NCBI GenBank assembly: GCA_025934485.1
Contig: JAICXX010000033.1
Location: 1 to 42,790 of the forward strand
Origin: Chitinophagaceae bacterium
GTDB lineage: Bacteria > Bacteroidota > Bacteroidia > Chitinophagales > Chitinophagaceae
Length of the DNA stretch: 42,790 nt
Direction of reading: 5' to 3'
Within the stretch, counting starts at the first letter, position 1, and every line of letters begins with the position of its first letter. This document shows, one piece after another, positions 1-7,463 of the stretch. The position numbers and the translations under genes were made by a program. The notes beneath the pieces are model-generated. The model searched no databases. It was given only the letters and a program-made list of their open reading frames with translations, and had not been told where the DNA came from.

Positions 1-25
1 AACTACCCCACAGGGTGGTTCAAAA

Positions 26-101
26 GCCAACTTAGCTCAGCTGGTAGAGCATTTCATTCGTAATGAAAGGGTCGTCGGTTCGATTCCGATAGTTGGCTCC
101 A
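26..101 (+). tRNA. tRNA-Thr (anticodon CGT)
   Basis: The cloverleaf is readable by eye. The 7-bp acceptor stem pairs GCCAACT with AGTTGGC, and the anticodon arm TTTCA-TTCGTAA-TGAAA places CGT in the loop, which reads the Thr codon ACG. The T arm contains GGTTCGATTCC. The discriminator base is T at 98 and CCA is encoded at 99-101. No promoter is visible in the 25 bases before it, so transcription probably starts outside the window. Confidence 0.95.
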
Positions 102-191
102 AGGCAGGCGAGCGATAGCGAAGCTTGCGAACGAGGGCCGAGCCAGTGGCTCGGGCCGAAGTTCTGTGGTCCGCCTTAAAATTGTCAACCA

Positions 192-1448
192 ATGACTCTT
201 TCACACCTTGCCGAAACCCTCATCGGATCAGAGATCGTGAAACTTGGCGGCGAGATCCGCGAAAAGATCCGAAAAGGGGAAAAGATCTACAATTTTACCG
301 TAGGAGACTTCGATCCGGCTATCTTTCCCATCCCCAAAGAGCTGGAAGACCTCATTGTAGACGCTTATCGCAAACACTTTACCAACTACCCCGCGGCCGA
401 AGGGAACCTCGACTTACGAGAATCCATTTCCAGCTTTCTCAAAGAACGGGAGAAACTCGAATACAACACGGATGAGATCCTTGTAGCAAGCGGCGGCCGC
501 CCCCTGATCTATTCGCTTTTCCGCACGCTGATCGATAAGGGCGATAAGGTCATCTATGCGGTGCCTTCCTGGAACAACAATCACTATACGCATCTCAACG
601 AGGGCGAACATGTTGTCGTCGAAGCCACGGCGGAAAACAATTTTATGCCCACTGCTGATGTCCTGCGCCCGCATATAGCTTCCGCTACCCTGATCTGTCT
701 ATGCTCGCCGCAAAACCCCACGGGGACGACCATCAGCGAGAAAGACCTTTCGGCGATCTGCACTCTGATACTCGAAGAGAACAAACGGCGCAAACCGGAG
801 GACAAAAAATTATTCCTGTTGTACGACCAGATGTACTGGCAGCTCACCTATGGCGCCATCAAACATTACAATCCCGTTTCGCTCCACCCCGCCATGCGGG
901 AATACACCATTTTTATCGATGCCATAAGCAAGGCATTTGCCGCTACCGGCGTGCGCGTCGGCTGGTCTTTTGGTCCTGCGGAGATCATCGGGAAAATGAA
1001 GGCGATCATGACGCATATAGGCTCGTGGGCGCCCATGGCTGAACAAAAGGCGACAGCGGCTTATCTCGTCCGGAAAGAGGAGATAGACACCTATCTCACG
1101 GGTTTCCGCGCAGCGGTCTCGGAGCGCCTTCATCGCATCCACGACGGATTCGCAGCGCTTAAAAAAGATGGATTCAGCGTCGATGTGCTGACGCCGGAAG
1201 CAGCGATCTATCTCACTATCAAGATCGACCTCAAAGGGAAACGGGCAGCAGACGGGCGGGTACTGAAAGAACAATCGGACGTCACTTCTTATTTGCTCGA
1301 CGTGGCTTCTCTGGCCGTGGTGCCGTTCTCGGCCTTCGGCGCTTCAAAGACTTCACCCTGGTACCGGCTTAGCGTAGGAACCTGCAGGCTGGAAGACATT
1401 CCTGAAATGTTGAGAAAATTGCGGGCGGCGATGGAAAAGCTGAGCTGA
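192..1448 (+). CDS. PLP-dependent class I/II aminotransferase
   Basis: This 418-residue protein has the fold-type I aminotransferase landmarks. NPTG is at residues 174-177, the PLP-ring Asp is in YDQMYW (about 212), and the Schiff-base lysine is in AISKAFAATG (K247), followed by RVGW. The late WYRLSVG (about 390) supplies the arginine that binds the substrate carboxylate. Such enzymes move an amino group between an amino acid and a 2-oxo acid in the cytosol; the sequence does not settle the substrate, although the layout resembles aspartate-type aminotransferases. The ATG follows a short leader, with a weak TAAAATTG box at 177-184. The gene converges on a small minus-strand pair, with a GC-rich hairpin between them. 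Confidence 0.9.
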   Translation: MTLSHLAETLIGSEIVKLGGEIREKIRKGEKIYNFTVGDFDPAIFPIPKELEDLIVDAYRKHFTNYPAAEGNLDLRESISSFLKEREKLEYNTDEILVASGGRPLIYSLFRTLIDKGDKVIYAVPSWNNNHYTHLNEGEHVVVEATAENNFMPTADVLRPHIASATLICLCSPQNPTGTTISEKDLSAICTLILEENKRRKPEDKKLFLLYDQMYWQLTYGAIKHYNPVSLHPAMREYTIFIDAISKAFAATGVRVGWSFGPAEIIGKMKAIMTHIGSWAPMAEQKATAAYLVRKEEIDTYLTGFRAAVSERLHRIHDGFAALKKDGFSVDVLTPEAAIYLTIKIDLKGKRAADGRVLKEQSDVTSYLLDVASLAVVPFSAFGASKTSPWYRLSVGTCRLEDIPEMLRKLRAAMEKLS

Positions 1449-1452
1449 TAAG

Positions 1453-1472
1453 GCGCCGGCGGCTGCCGGCGC
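1453..1472. terminator. GC-rich hairpin between convergent genes
   Basis: Perfect 8-bp stem GCGCCGGC / GCCGGCGC with a GGCT loop. It begins 5 bases after the aminotransferase stop and lies 8 bases beyond the stop of the opposing 82-residue gene. On the plus strand it is followed by an AT-rich stretch without a clean T run, so it may act as a weak shared terminator. Confidence 0.45.
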
Positions 1473-1479
1473 AGCGTAA

Positions 1480-1728
1480 TTAATTCTTATTGCAGATAAA
1501 AAAGAAGGGCTTTAATTCACGTTGCCGAACAATGCGCTGGATATGATCGCGCTTATGCAGGGTATTGTGTCTGTTGACATCAAATACCTCGTGGGCAGTA
1601 CAAAAGGTTTCGATCGTCTCGTAGTGGAACAACAGGTCGTTCAGCTGTTCCAGCTCACGTTCCATCGATTTTTCATTCATGTGTTCGTCTTTCACAAGAA
1701 CAAGCAAATCCCTGTTACAAGCTTTCAT
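1480..1728 (-). CDS. Hypothetical 82-residue protein
   Basis: I do not recognise this protein. It is charged and probably helical, starts MKACNRDLLVLVKDEH, has an acidic middle and ends in a Phe-rich tail (FFFICNKN). A second possible start is the Met at residue 17 (MNEKSMERE). Its ATG lies 12 bases after the stop of a tiny lipoprotein gene, which suggests a two-gene transcript. The codons look like those of neighbouring genes. A 71-codon plus-strand frame covers the same DNA; I prefer the minus-strand reading because of the adjacent lipoprotein. Confidence 0.5.
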   Translation of the reverse strand: MKACNRDLLVLVKDEHMNEKSMERELEQLNDLLFHYETIETFCTAHEVFDVNRHNTLHKRDHIQRIVRQRELKPFFFICNKN

Positions 1729-1740
1729 TTCTATTAGATT

Positions 1741-1881
1741 TTAATAACCAGACATACCTTTATTTAAACCGCAACCGCATTTCTTACTGCTGCCACCGAT
1801 CTCATGCGAACCGCTGCAGCTCAGCATCACAATGCTACTAAATATTGCCAAGAGAATCAATACTGCTTTTGTGGTTTTCAT
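1741..1881 (-). CDS. Small Cys-rich lipoprotein, 46 residues
   Basis: The frame starts ATG (1881) and ends TAA (1741-1743). The N-terminus MKTTKAVLILLAIFSSIVML is followed by a lipobox, MLSC, so the mature lipoprotein would begin at Cys22 and be only 25 residues long. The tail carries KKCGCGLNKGMSGY, with two closely spaced cysteines that could bind a metal or form a disulfide. I do not recognise a named family. It is divergent from the glycosyltransferase gene at 1934, with 52 bases between the starts, and is followed by the 82-residue gene. The signal peptide plus lipobox make it credible despite its size. Confidence 0.65.
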   Translation of the reverse strand: MKTTKAVLILLAIFSSIVMLSCSGSHEIGGSSKKCGCGLNKGMSGY

Positions 1882-1933
1882 GATCTTTAATCCTTCTAAT
1901 TTAACTATTTTGTACGTAAAATAGTATCTATAG

Positions 1934-3169
1934 TTGCCACTGCCTGGAAAAATTAACAGAAACCCTTATTGCGACCCCAGGGTCCTGGTCGCCCCGCTTG
2001 ACTGGGGGTTGGGCCACGCAACAAGATGTATCCCAATAATTAAAGAATTAATAAATCAAAGATGTAATGTGATCGTCGCTTGTACCGGCGTCCAGAAGGC
2101 GCTTTTACGGGAGGAATTTCCATCTTTATCGTTCATAGAATTACGGGGCTACGAGGTTAGATACGACAAAAACCGTGCCCTTACGATCCTGCGATTGATG
2201 AGTGCAATTCCGAAAATCTTGATTCGGATCAAGCGTGAAAAAGCCTGGTTGGGGCATTTTGCCGCCCGGGAAGGGCTCGACCTGGTGATCTCGGACAACC
2301 GCTATGGCCTCACCCTACCCGGCACGCCCTGCGTCTTTATCACTCACCAGCTGCTGATCAAAACCCCCTTTGGTTCCCGGGCCGATAGGTTCCTTCAATC
2401 GTTAAATTACCGGGCCATCCGTCATTTCTCCCGGTGCTGGGTACCCGATGTGGCGACTGGTGGTCTCGCGGGCGATCTCTCCCACCCTGAGCGCATGCCG
2501 CCTATCCCTACGCGCTATATCGGCTGGCTTTCGCGTTTCGGTGCACCGGCTTCCGGCAGCGGCAACGATCGCGATCCCGCTGGCTCTTCCGCTCCTCTGC
2601 TGCTTGCCCTCCTTTCCGGCCCCGAGCCCCAACGGACGCTCCTGGAAAAAGATATCCTTCGCCAGGCACAGGCTATGGCCGGCAAGGCCCTCGCATGCCG
2701 CCTTGTGATCGTTCGCGGGCTGCCGGGGAGCAGCGAGCCACTATCGTCGAATCCGACAGCGTCACGGGACCCATCCGGCGGATCTGCATCGGCTTCACCG
2801 ATCCCCTGGCTCACCATTTACAACCATCTCCCCGCAAAGGCCCTGGAGCCTCTCCTGCGCGTTGCCAGCCTGGTACTCGCCCGGCCGGGTTATAGTACCG
2901 TTATGGACCTCGAGCGTCTGGGAAAACGCGCCCTTTTCATCCCTACACCCGGCCAAAGCGAACAGGAATATCTCGGCCCCTATCTCGCCGCAAAAGGCTG
3001 GGCTGCTTGTGTCGACCAGCGCGCTTTTTCGCTGACCACAGCCGCCGAAATGGCCGAAATGGCCGAAATGGCGGGCAGCACCCGGAAACGCCAGGCCGAA
3101 GATCCGGCCCTGCTGGCCGCGGAGATAGAATACATTCTATCTCAATCGTGCCCTCCCGCCTTAGGGTAA
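1934..3169 (+). CDS. MurG-like glycosyltransferase (GT-B fold)
   Basis: The 411-residue protein opens with the glycine-rich GT-B N-terminal signature (APLDWGLGHATRCIPIIKEL, about residues 20-39). It ends with a donor-binding half containing LVLARPGYSTVMDLERLGK and FIPTPGQSEQEYLGPYLA, which resemble the GT28/MurG C-terminal domain. It should transfer a sugar from a UDP-sugar donor; the acceptor is unknown. The start is TTG at 1934: an in-frame TAG sits directly upstream (1931-1933), and no ATG occurs before the conserved strand RVLVAPLDWG. Three tandem Ala-Glu-Met repeats lie near the C-terminus. Its last 28 bases overlap the end of the convergent SixA-like gene. Confidence 0.8.
   Translation: MPLPGKINRNPYCDPRVLVAPLDWGLGHATRCIPIIKELINQRCNVIVACTGVQKALLREEFPSLSFIELRGYEVRYDKNRALTILRLMSAIPKILIRIKREKAWLGHFAAREGLDLVISDNRYGLTLPGTPCVFITHQLLIKTPFGSRADRFLQSLNYRAIRHFSRCWVPDVATGGLAGDLSHPERMPPIPTRYIGWLSRFGAPASGSGNDRDPAGSSAPLLLALLSGPEPQRTLLEKDILRQAQAMAGKALACRLVIVRGLPGSSEPLSSNPTASRDPSGGSASASPIPWLTIYNHLPAKALEPLLRVASLVLARPGYSTVMDLERLGKRALFIPTPGQSEQEYLGPYLAAKGWAACVDQRAFSLTTAAEMAEMAEMAGSTRKRQAEDPALLAAEIEYILSQSCPPALG
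3044..3070 (+). repeat. Three tandem 9-base repeats inside the glycosyltransferase gene
   Basis: GCCGAAATG occurs three times without interruption, in frame, encoding Ala-Glu-Met three times in a row. Loss or gain of a unit by slippage would change the protein by three residues without a frameshift. Confidence 0.95.
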
Positions 3170-3642
3170 TCAAAAAACCAGAATTTCGCCTCGCCGGAAA
3201 AAAAATCCTTCCAATGTTCCACCTCATTCCTCACCGCGAAAATGGCGCAGGTGGGCATATTGTCGAGACGGACTTCGGTGAGGGCATTGGCAAAAGCCGT
3301 AATGCCGGGATTATGCGAGAAAATAGCAACTGTATTGTCATCATCATCGAGGGCGGTGACGACCTCCTTGAATATGGGAATATCGGCGTGATATAAGTCG
3401 GGCACCTGGCGGATCTCCTTGTCCTTCCGGCCATACGCATGTGCAAAATGCTCGGCCGTCGTTCGGGCCCGCTTGGCCGGGCTGGAGACGAAGCAGTCGA
3501 TGACAACACCCGCCTTGATCAGCCGATGGGCCATCGCGGGGGCATCCCTTTTACCCCGGTCATTGAGCGGACGGTCGATATCGCTAATGTCGGCACTGTC
3601 CCAGCTGCTTTTGGCGTGCCTGACGATCAAAAGGGTCTTCAT
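3142..3642 (-). CDS. SixA-like histidine phosphatase
   Basis: A 166-residue protein of the histidine phosphatase superfamily. The phospho-accepting RHG-type motif appears as RHAKSSW (R8, H9), a second catalytic arginine lies in SSPAKRARTTAEHF (R58), and the second histidine is in FSHNPGITAFANAL (H110). Length and motifs fit SixA, which removes phosphate from phosphohistidine on HPt domains in some bacteria; a small-molecule phosphatase is also possible. It begins 38 bases after the stop of an upstream LuxR-type response regulator on the same strand, so the two may be cotranscribed. This makes a link to phosphorelay turnover attractive but unproven. Confidence 0.85.
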   Translation of the reverse strand: MKTLLIVRHAKSSWDSADISDIDRPLNDRGKRDAPAMAHRLIKAGVVIDCFVSSPAKRARTTAEHFAHAYGRKDKEIRQVPDLYHADIPIFKEVVTALDDDDNTVAIFSHNPGITAFANALTEVRLDNMPTCAIFAVRNEVEHWKDFFSGEAKFWFFDYPKAGGHD

Positions 3643-3680
3643 GATTTGTATTGGCCTTCGGCCAGCAGACCTCCGGTCCG

Positions 3681-4322
3681 TCAGATATCAAAGGCCTGGC
3701 TATTGATGAAATTTATCAGCGAGACCGTATTCTTGAGCTTCAGTTTTTTTAGAATGTTATGCCGGTGTACTTCCACCGTTTTGAGCGAGATATTCAAGTC
3801 CGACGCTATCTCCTTGGAAGACAAACCCTCCTTCAGCGCCCGGACGATCTGCATCTCCCGGTCCGAAAGATTGTTGATATCGGGATTTACCTGATCCTGG
3901 TTGAGCAGCTGATCGGAAAGTATGTTCTTTACTTCCTGACAGATATAGACATGATTATTGCTGACTTCCGCAATAGCCTCGAGCATCTCCTGGCGGGGGG
4001 AATTCTTTGTGACATAGCCCTTTGCGCCAAGCCGGAGCATCTTCTTGGCATAGGCGGGCTGAGAATGCATGGAAACACCGATGATCTTTGAGCCGGGGGA
4101 GTACTTGCGGATCATCTTGAGGACATCGAATCCGCTCATGGGCGCCATATTGATGTCTAACAGTACCACATCGGGACGTTTGTCCCGGGCAAGCTCGATG
4201 GCGCGTTCGCCATCACCGCACTCTGCTACTACATCAAAATTTTCATTCTTCCCCAATAAAAAACTCCATGTCTCGCGAATCAACGTGTGGTCATCTACGA
4301 TCATAATAGAAACTTTCTTCAT
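3681..4322 (-). CDS. LuxR/NarL-type response regulator (RR1)
   Basis: The 213-residue protein has a receiver domain (about 1-120) with acidic pocket D10/D11, phospho-acceptor D56 (LLDINMAP) and conserved K106 (YVTKNS). A LuxR-type helix-turn-helix (about 145-210) contains LSDREMQIVRALKEGLSSKE and the recognition segment LKTVEVHRHNILKKL. It should bind DNA when phosphorylated. No kinase gene is adjacent. The protein is closely similar, at identical length, to the regulator at 6805-7446, which directly follows a kinase gene. RR1 may therefore be a duplicate served by the same kinase. It is followed by the SixA-like gene. Confidence 0.92.
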   Translation of the reverse strand: MKKVSIMIVDDHTLIRETWSFLLGKNENFDVVAECGDGERAIELARDKRPDVVLLDINMAPMSGFDVLKMIRKYSPGSKIIGVSMHSQPAYAKKMLRLGAKGYVTKNSPRQEMLEAIAEVSNNHVYICQEVKNILSDQLLNQDQVNPDINNLSDREMQIVRALKEGLSSKEIASDLNISLKTVEVHRHNILKKLKLKNTVSLINFINSQAFDI

Positions 4323-4493
4323 AACGCTTGTTTATTTTCTAAAGCAGAAAAGTCAAACATTACTAAACGAGGAGCACATTAACCAGGACAAATCTTTTAA
4401 GGGGATGGGTAGGATTAGCTATATAATATTAAGCATTTTCTCTGATAACCGCAATTAAGCGACCTTAATTTTTGACGGTTTCGGATATTTATT

Positions 4494-4535
4494 GGATGCA
4501 GGAGAGCAGAAAGGCAAGGTCGCTCTCCTGCATCC
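4494..4535. repeat. 14-bp perfect inverted repeat with 14-base loop
   Basis: GGATGCAGGAGAGC (4494-4507) is perfectly complementary to GCTCTCCTGCATCC (4522-4535). Neither strand shows a following T run, so this is not a standard intrinsic terminator. It lies upstream of the RR1 gene and beyond the 3' end of the PurF-like gene. A second inverted pair, GCGACCTT (4459-4466) and AAGGTCGC (4516-4523), overlaps the right arm by two bases and could form a competing fold. The rest of the 4323-4597 gap is AT-rich, with no gene that I can support. Confidence 0.85.
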
Positions 4536-4558
4536 ACCCGCTAATGATGGCCCTTCGG

Positions 4559-4579
4559 CAAAACGCCTATGGCGTTTTT
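4559..4579 (-). terminator. Probable intrinsic terminator of the PurF-like gene
   Basis: An 8-bp stem AAAACGCC / GGCGTTTT with a three-base loop lies about 20 bases beyond the stop codon at 4598. The stem ends in four T on either strand, so it could work in both directions. Confidence 0.6.
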
Positions 4580-4597
4580 GGGGATATATAAGGTCAT

Positions 4598-6445
4598 TTA
4601 GTACCCGCGGACGTTCTTGCCTTCCATGTAATTAATGAACGCCTTATTGACTACCCGGTTGCCTCCCGCCGTGGGATAATTTCCCGTGAAATACCAGTCA
4701 CCCGTATTCGTGGGACAGGATTTATGCAAGTTTTCGATCGTCTGAAAGATGACTTGCACCGGCGTTTCGATATCGGGCGGCGTGATCAGCTGTGCCACCT
4801 TATCGGAGATCTCTTCCGGACTAAAGGGCTTATAGACCCGCTGCACCACGTTTTCCGTATGCAATTGTCCCGTACGGGCCAGTTCCTTGCAACGTTCGTA
4901 CAGCTCTTGCAGACAATTCTCTTTGCCGCGTTCTTTCGTAAGCTCTATAGCGGCGCGGAACGCAATGAAATCGCCCAATTTACTCATATCGATTCCATAA
5001 CAGTCGGGATAACGGATCTGTGGAGCCGAGGAGACCACGATGATCTTTTTGGGCGAAAGCCGCGACAGCATCCGGATGATGCTTTCCTTAAGCGTCGTGC
5101 CCCGGACTATCGAGTCGTCGATGACAACCAGTGAGTCCACGCCTTTCGTCACCGTACCATAGGTCACATCATAAACGTGTTGCACCATCTCATTCCGGCT
5201 GACATCCTCCGTGATAAAGGTCCGCATCTTCACGTCCTTGATAGCCACCTTTTCCACCCGTACCTTACGGCTCATTATATCCGCCAGCTTTTCCTCGGTG
5301 ATATCCTTGCCCCAGGACAGGATGCGCTGGATCTTTTTGCTTTCCAGGTAATCATCCATCCCTTTCCATAAGCCATAGAATGCGACCTCGGCCGTATTCG
5401 GAATAAAAGAAAAGATCGTATTCTTAAGATTGTGATCGATAGCAGCGAGGATCTGGTCGCTCAGGTTATAGCCAAGCGCGATCCGCTCGCGGTAGATCTT
5501 TTCATCACTGCCGCGTGAAAAATAGATACGCTCGAAGCTGCAGGCCCGCCGCTCTTTAGGCTCGAGGATCGATTCAATCGCGAAACTGCCATCGGCCTTT
5601 ACGATGAGTCCCTTGCCCGGCATGAGCTCTAAAACTTCGTTCTCCCCCACATTGAATACGGTGCGGATGGCGCTCCGTTCCGAAGCCGCGACGATGACGT
5701 CATCAGAGATATAATAATACGCCGGCCGGATGCCATGGGCATCCCGGAATATAAAGCTATCTCCGTTGCCCAGCAACCCGCCTACCGTGAACCCGCCGTC
5801 GAAAAGCGTAATGGCCTTACGCAGCAGACCCACCACATCCAGACTGCCTGGCGAAGCCTCATCGGCCTGTACCAGGAAATGATGAATGACTTCCATCATA
5901 GCAGCCAGATCGCTTTGCTTCTGGAATTCGCCGGGGTCGATCCCGATGAGATCGAAAAGTTCGTCCGTATTGACCAGGTTGAAATTGCCCGCCAGGGCCA
6001 GGTTTCGCGCGGGGATGGTATTGCGCTTGATAAAAGGATGACAGAATTCTACATTATTCCTGCCTTGTGTGCCATAACGAAGATGGCCCAGCAAAAGCTC
6101 CCCGAGAAAAGAGATATGTCCCTTCATCAATCCCGGATGCCGGGTAACATCCGGCTGGTATTGCTCCAGCTCCTTCACTTCGCCCATGATCTTGGAAAAG
6201 ACGTCCGAGATCGGCTGATGATTGGCGCTGCGAATCCGGTGAAGAAAAGGAAATCCAGGCTCTACATTCAATTTGACTGCGGCTACCCCTGCGCCGTCCT
6301 GCCCCCGGTTGTGCTGTTTCTCCATCAGGAGATATAGCTTGTTCAACCCATACAGCACCGTGCCGTATTTTTGCAGGTAATAGGAGAACGGCTTACGTAA
6401 ACGGATGAATGCCAAACCGCATTCATGTTGGATAGCATCGCTCAT
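4598..6445 (-). CDS. Amidophosphoribosyltransferase-like (PurF family, long form)
   Basis: From the ATG at 6445 the protein is 615 residues, longer than the roughly 470-510 usual for PurF. The N-terminal class II glutaminase half has Cys9 in QHECGLAF (nucleophile after propeptide removal), QHNRGQDGAG, LGHLRYGTQG and GNFNLVN. The phosphoribosyltransferase half carries the PRPP loop VVIDDSIVRGTT. PurF makes 5-phosphoribosylamine from PRPP and glutamine, the first purine step. I place the start seven codons inside the longest frame because a promoter box (6464-6471) overlaps the upstream ATG at 6466. No clear Fe-S cysteine set is visible. It may be a Bacteroidota-type long PurF or a functionally distinct paralog. 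Confidence 0.82.
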   Translation of the reverse strand: MSDAIQHECGLAFIRLRKPFSYYLQKYGTVLYGLNKLYLLMEKQHNRGQDGAGVAAVKLNVEPGFPFLHRIRSANHQPISDVFSKIMGEVKELEQYQPDVTRHPGLMKGHISFLGELLLGHLRYGTQGRNNVEFCHPFIKRNTIPARNLALAGNFNLVNTDELFDLIGIDPGEFQKQSDLAAMMEVIHHFLVQADEASPGSLDVVGLLRKAITLFDGGFTVGGLLGNGDSFIFRDAHGIRPAYYYISDDVIVAASERSAIRTVFNVGENEVLELMPGKGLIVKADGSFAIESILEPKERRACSFERIYFSRGSDEKIYRERIALGYNLSDQILAAIDHNLKNTIFSFIPNTAEVAFYGLWKGMDDYLESKKIQRILSWGKDITEEKLADIMSRKVRVEKVAIKDVKMRTFITEDVSRNEMVQHVYDVTYGTVTKGVDSLVVIDDSIVRGTTLKESIIRMLSRLSPKKIIVVSSAPQIRYPDCYGIDMSKLGDFIAFRAAIELTKERGKENCLQELYERCKELARTGQLHTENVVQRVYKPFSPEEISDKVAQLITPPDIETPVQVIFQTIENLHKSCPTNTGDWYFTGNYPTAGGNRVVNKAFINYMEGKNVRGY

Positions 6446-6463
6446 GACTCTGAAAATAAGTCG

Positions 6464-6471
6464 CAAAGTTA
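6464..6471 (-). promoter_or_regulatory. TAnnTTTG promoter box for the PurF-like gene
   Basis: On the minus strand the sequence reads TAACTTTG, an exact match to the Bacteroidota -7 consensus. The expected transcript start is about a dozen bases before the ATG at 6445. The -33 region is only T-rich and not a clear TTTG. Confidence 0.65.
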
Positions 6472-6607
6472 CCGACTTATTCCCTAAAGAAAAAGAAATA
6501 AAACCACCGTAAAAGTGAGGGGATCAGCTACAGAAGGCTTTGGCAATCACGACTGTCGGCTGGATGACAAAACCGGGGCAAAAGGGCCGCCGGTAGGACC
6601 GAAGGGC

Positions 6608-6638
6608 AAAAAACCCCCAGTCTTCATAGGATTGGGGG
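6608..6638 (-). terminator. Strong intrinsic terminator, minus strand
   Basis: Read on the minus strand, CCCCCAATC pairs with GACTGGGGG (one A-C mismatch) around a seven-base loop and runs into TTTTTT. It lies about 170 bases beyond the stop of the response regulator at 6805. It could end the kinase-regulator transcript or a separate small RNA. Confidence 0.8.
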
Positions 6639-6730
6639 CGGTGTACAACAGGAAGTTTGAACACTCTTTTCGGGGACCCTACATCCCCGCTTTCGTAGGA
6701 TTGGATTTAAAAACTGTTATGGCGCTCTCG
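6608..6730 (-). ncRNA. Candidate structured small RNA or 3' UTR
   Basis: The 6472-6804 gap holds no gene that I can support, but it is structured on the minus strand. A near-consensus -7 box, CATTTTTG, occupies 6736-6743. It is followed by CCAATCCTACGAA (6692-6704), a stem CGGGG/CCCCG (6671-6689), a second copy CCAATCCTATGAA (6623-6635) and the terminator. The second copy forms the left arm and loop of the terminator; the first can pair partly with nearby GTAGGG. This fits either a roughly 120-base small RNA or a long 3' UTR of the kinase-regulator operon. I could not match it to a known RNA family. Confidence 0.35.
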
Positions 6731-6804
6731 TACCTCAAAAATGCAATAAAGCTTCAGAGAAAGGAAATAAAAGGGCATCTATTTAGCGCGCGTAGGTGCA
6801 AACA

Positions 6805-7446
6805 CTAAATATATGTAGCATTGGTATTTATAAAGTTTACCAACGATGCCGAGTTCTTTAGTTTCAGTTTCTTGAGAATATTATGCCGGTGGACTTCTAC
6901 CGTTTTAAGCGAGATATTGAGACTGGTGGCGATCTCTTTCGATGACAATCCTTCCTTGATGTAATTGATGATCTGCATCTCTCTTTCCGTCAGGGCATTG
7001 ATATTCGGCGAGTCTTCTTTTTCGTCGAGCAGTTGTTCGGAAATGATATTTTTAATTTCATCGCAAATGTATTTGTTCCCGTGATTGACCTCTAAGATCG
7101 CTTTGATCATCTCCTCTTTGGACGAGTTCTTGGTCACATAACCACGGGCACCCATCTGCAACATCTTTTTCGCATAGGCCGGCTGAGAATGCATCGATAC
7201 GCCGATCACCTTCGATCCCGGAGAGATCTTCCTGATCCGCTGGGTTGCCTCCAGGCCGGAGAACGGCGCCATATTGATATCCATAAGGACCACATGAGGA
7301 CGTTTTGTTTTTGCCAGCTCCACCGCCTCCTGTGCGTCACCGCACTCCGCAATCACCTGAAACCGGGAGTCACTATTGAGGATGTAACTCCAGGTTTCCC
7401 TGATCAGCTTGTGGTCGTCGACAATTAAGATATTGATCTTACTCAT
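6805..7446 (-). CDS. LuxR/NarL-type response regulator (RR2)
   Basis: A 213-residue regulator with receiver pocket D10/D11, phospho-acceptor D56 (LMDINMAP), K106 (YVTKNS) and a C-terminal LuxR helix-turn-helix (LTEREMQIINYIKEGLSSKE; LKTVEVHRHNILKKL). It starts 17 bases after the histidine kinase stop, so the kinase is its obvious phosphate donor. The recognition helix is the same as in RR1 (3681-4322), so both probably bind similar DNA sites. The central linker differs (DEKEDSPN here, NQDQVNPD in RR1). Confidence 0.93.
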   Translation of the reverse strand: MSKINILIVDDHKLIRETWSYILNSDSRFQVIAECGDAQEAVELAKTKRPHVVLMDINMAPFSGLEATQRIRKISPGSKVIGVSMHSQPAYAKKMLQMGARGYVTKNSSKEEMIKAILEVNHGNKYICDEIKNIISEQLLDEKEDSPNINALTEREMQIINYIKEGLSSKEIATSLNISLKTVEVHRHNILKKLKLKNSASLVNFINTNATYI

Positions 7447-7463
7447 ATAGGATTGTTTTAAGA

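Noticed and set aside
138-154. Hairpin CCGAGCC/GGCTCGG between tRNA-Thr and the aminotransferase
   Set aside because: No T run follows and it is too weak to call as a terminator or regulatory element.
6515-6808. Plus-strand frame of 97 codons in the gap before RR2
   Set aside because: It runs through a terminator stem and repeated RNA-like elements, and its composition is not protein-like.
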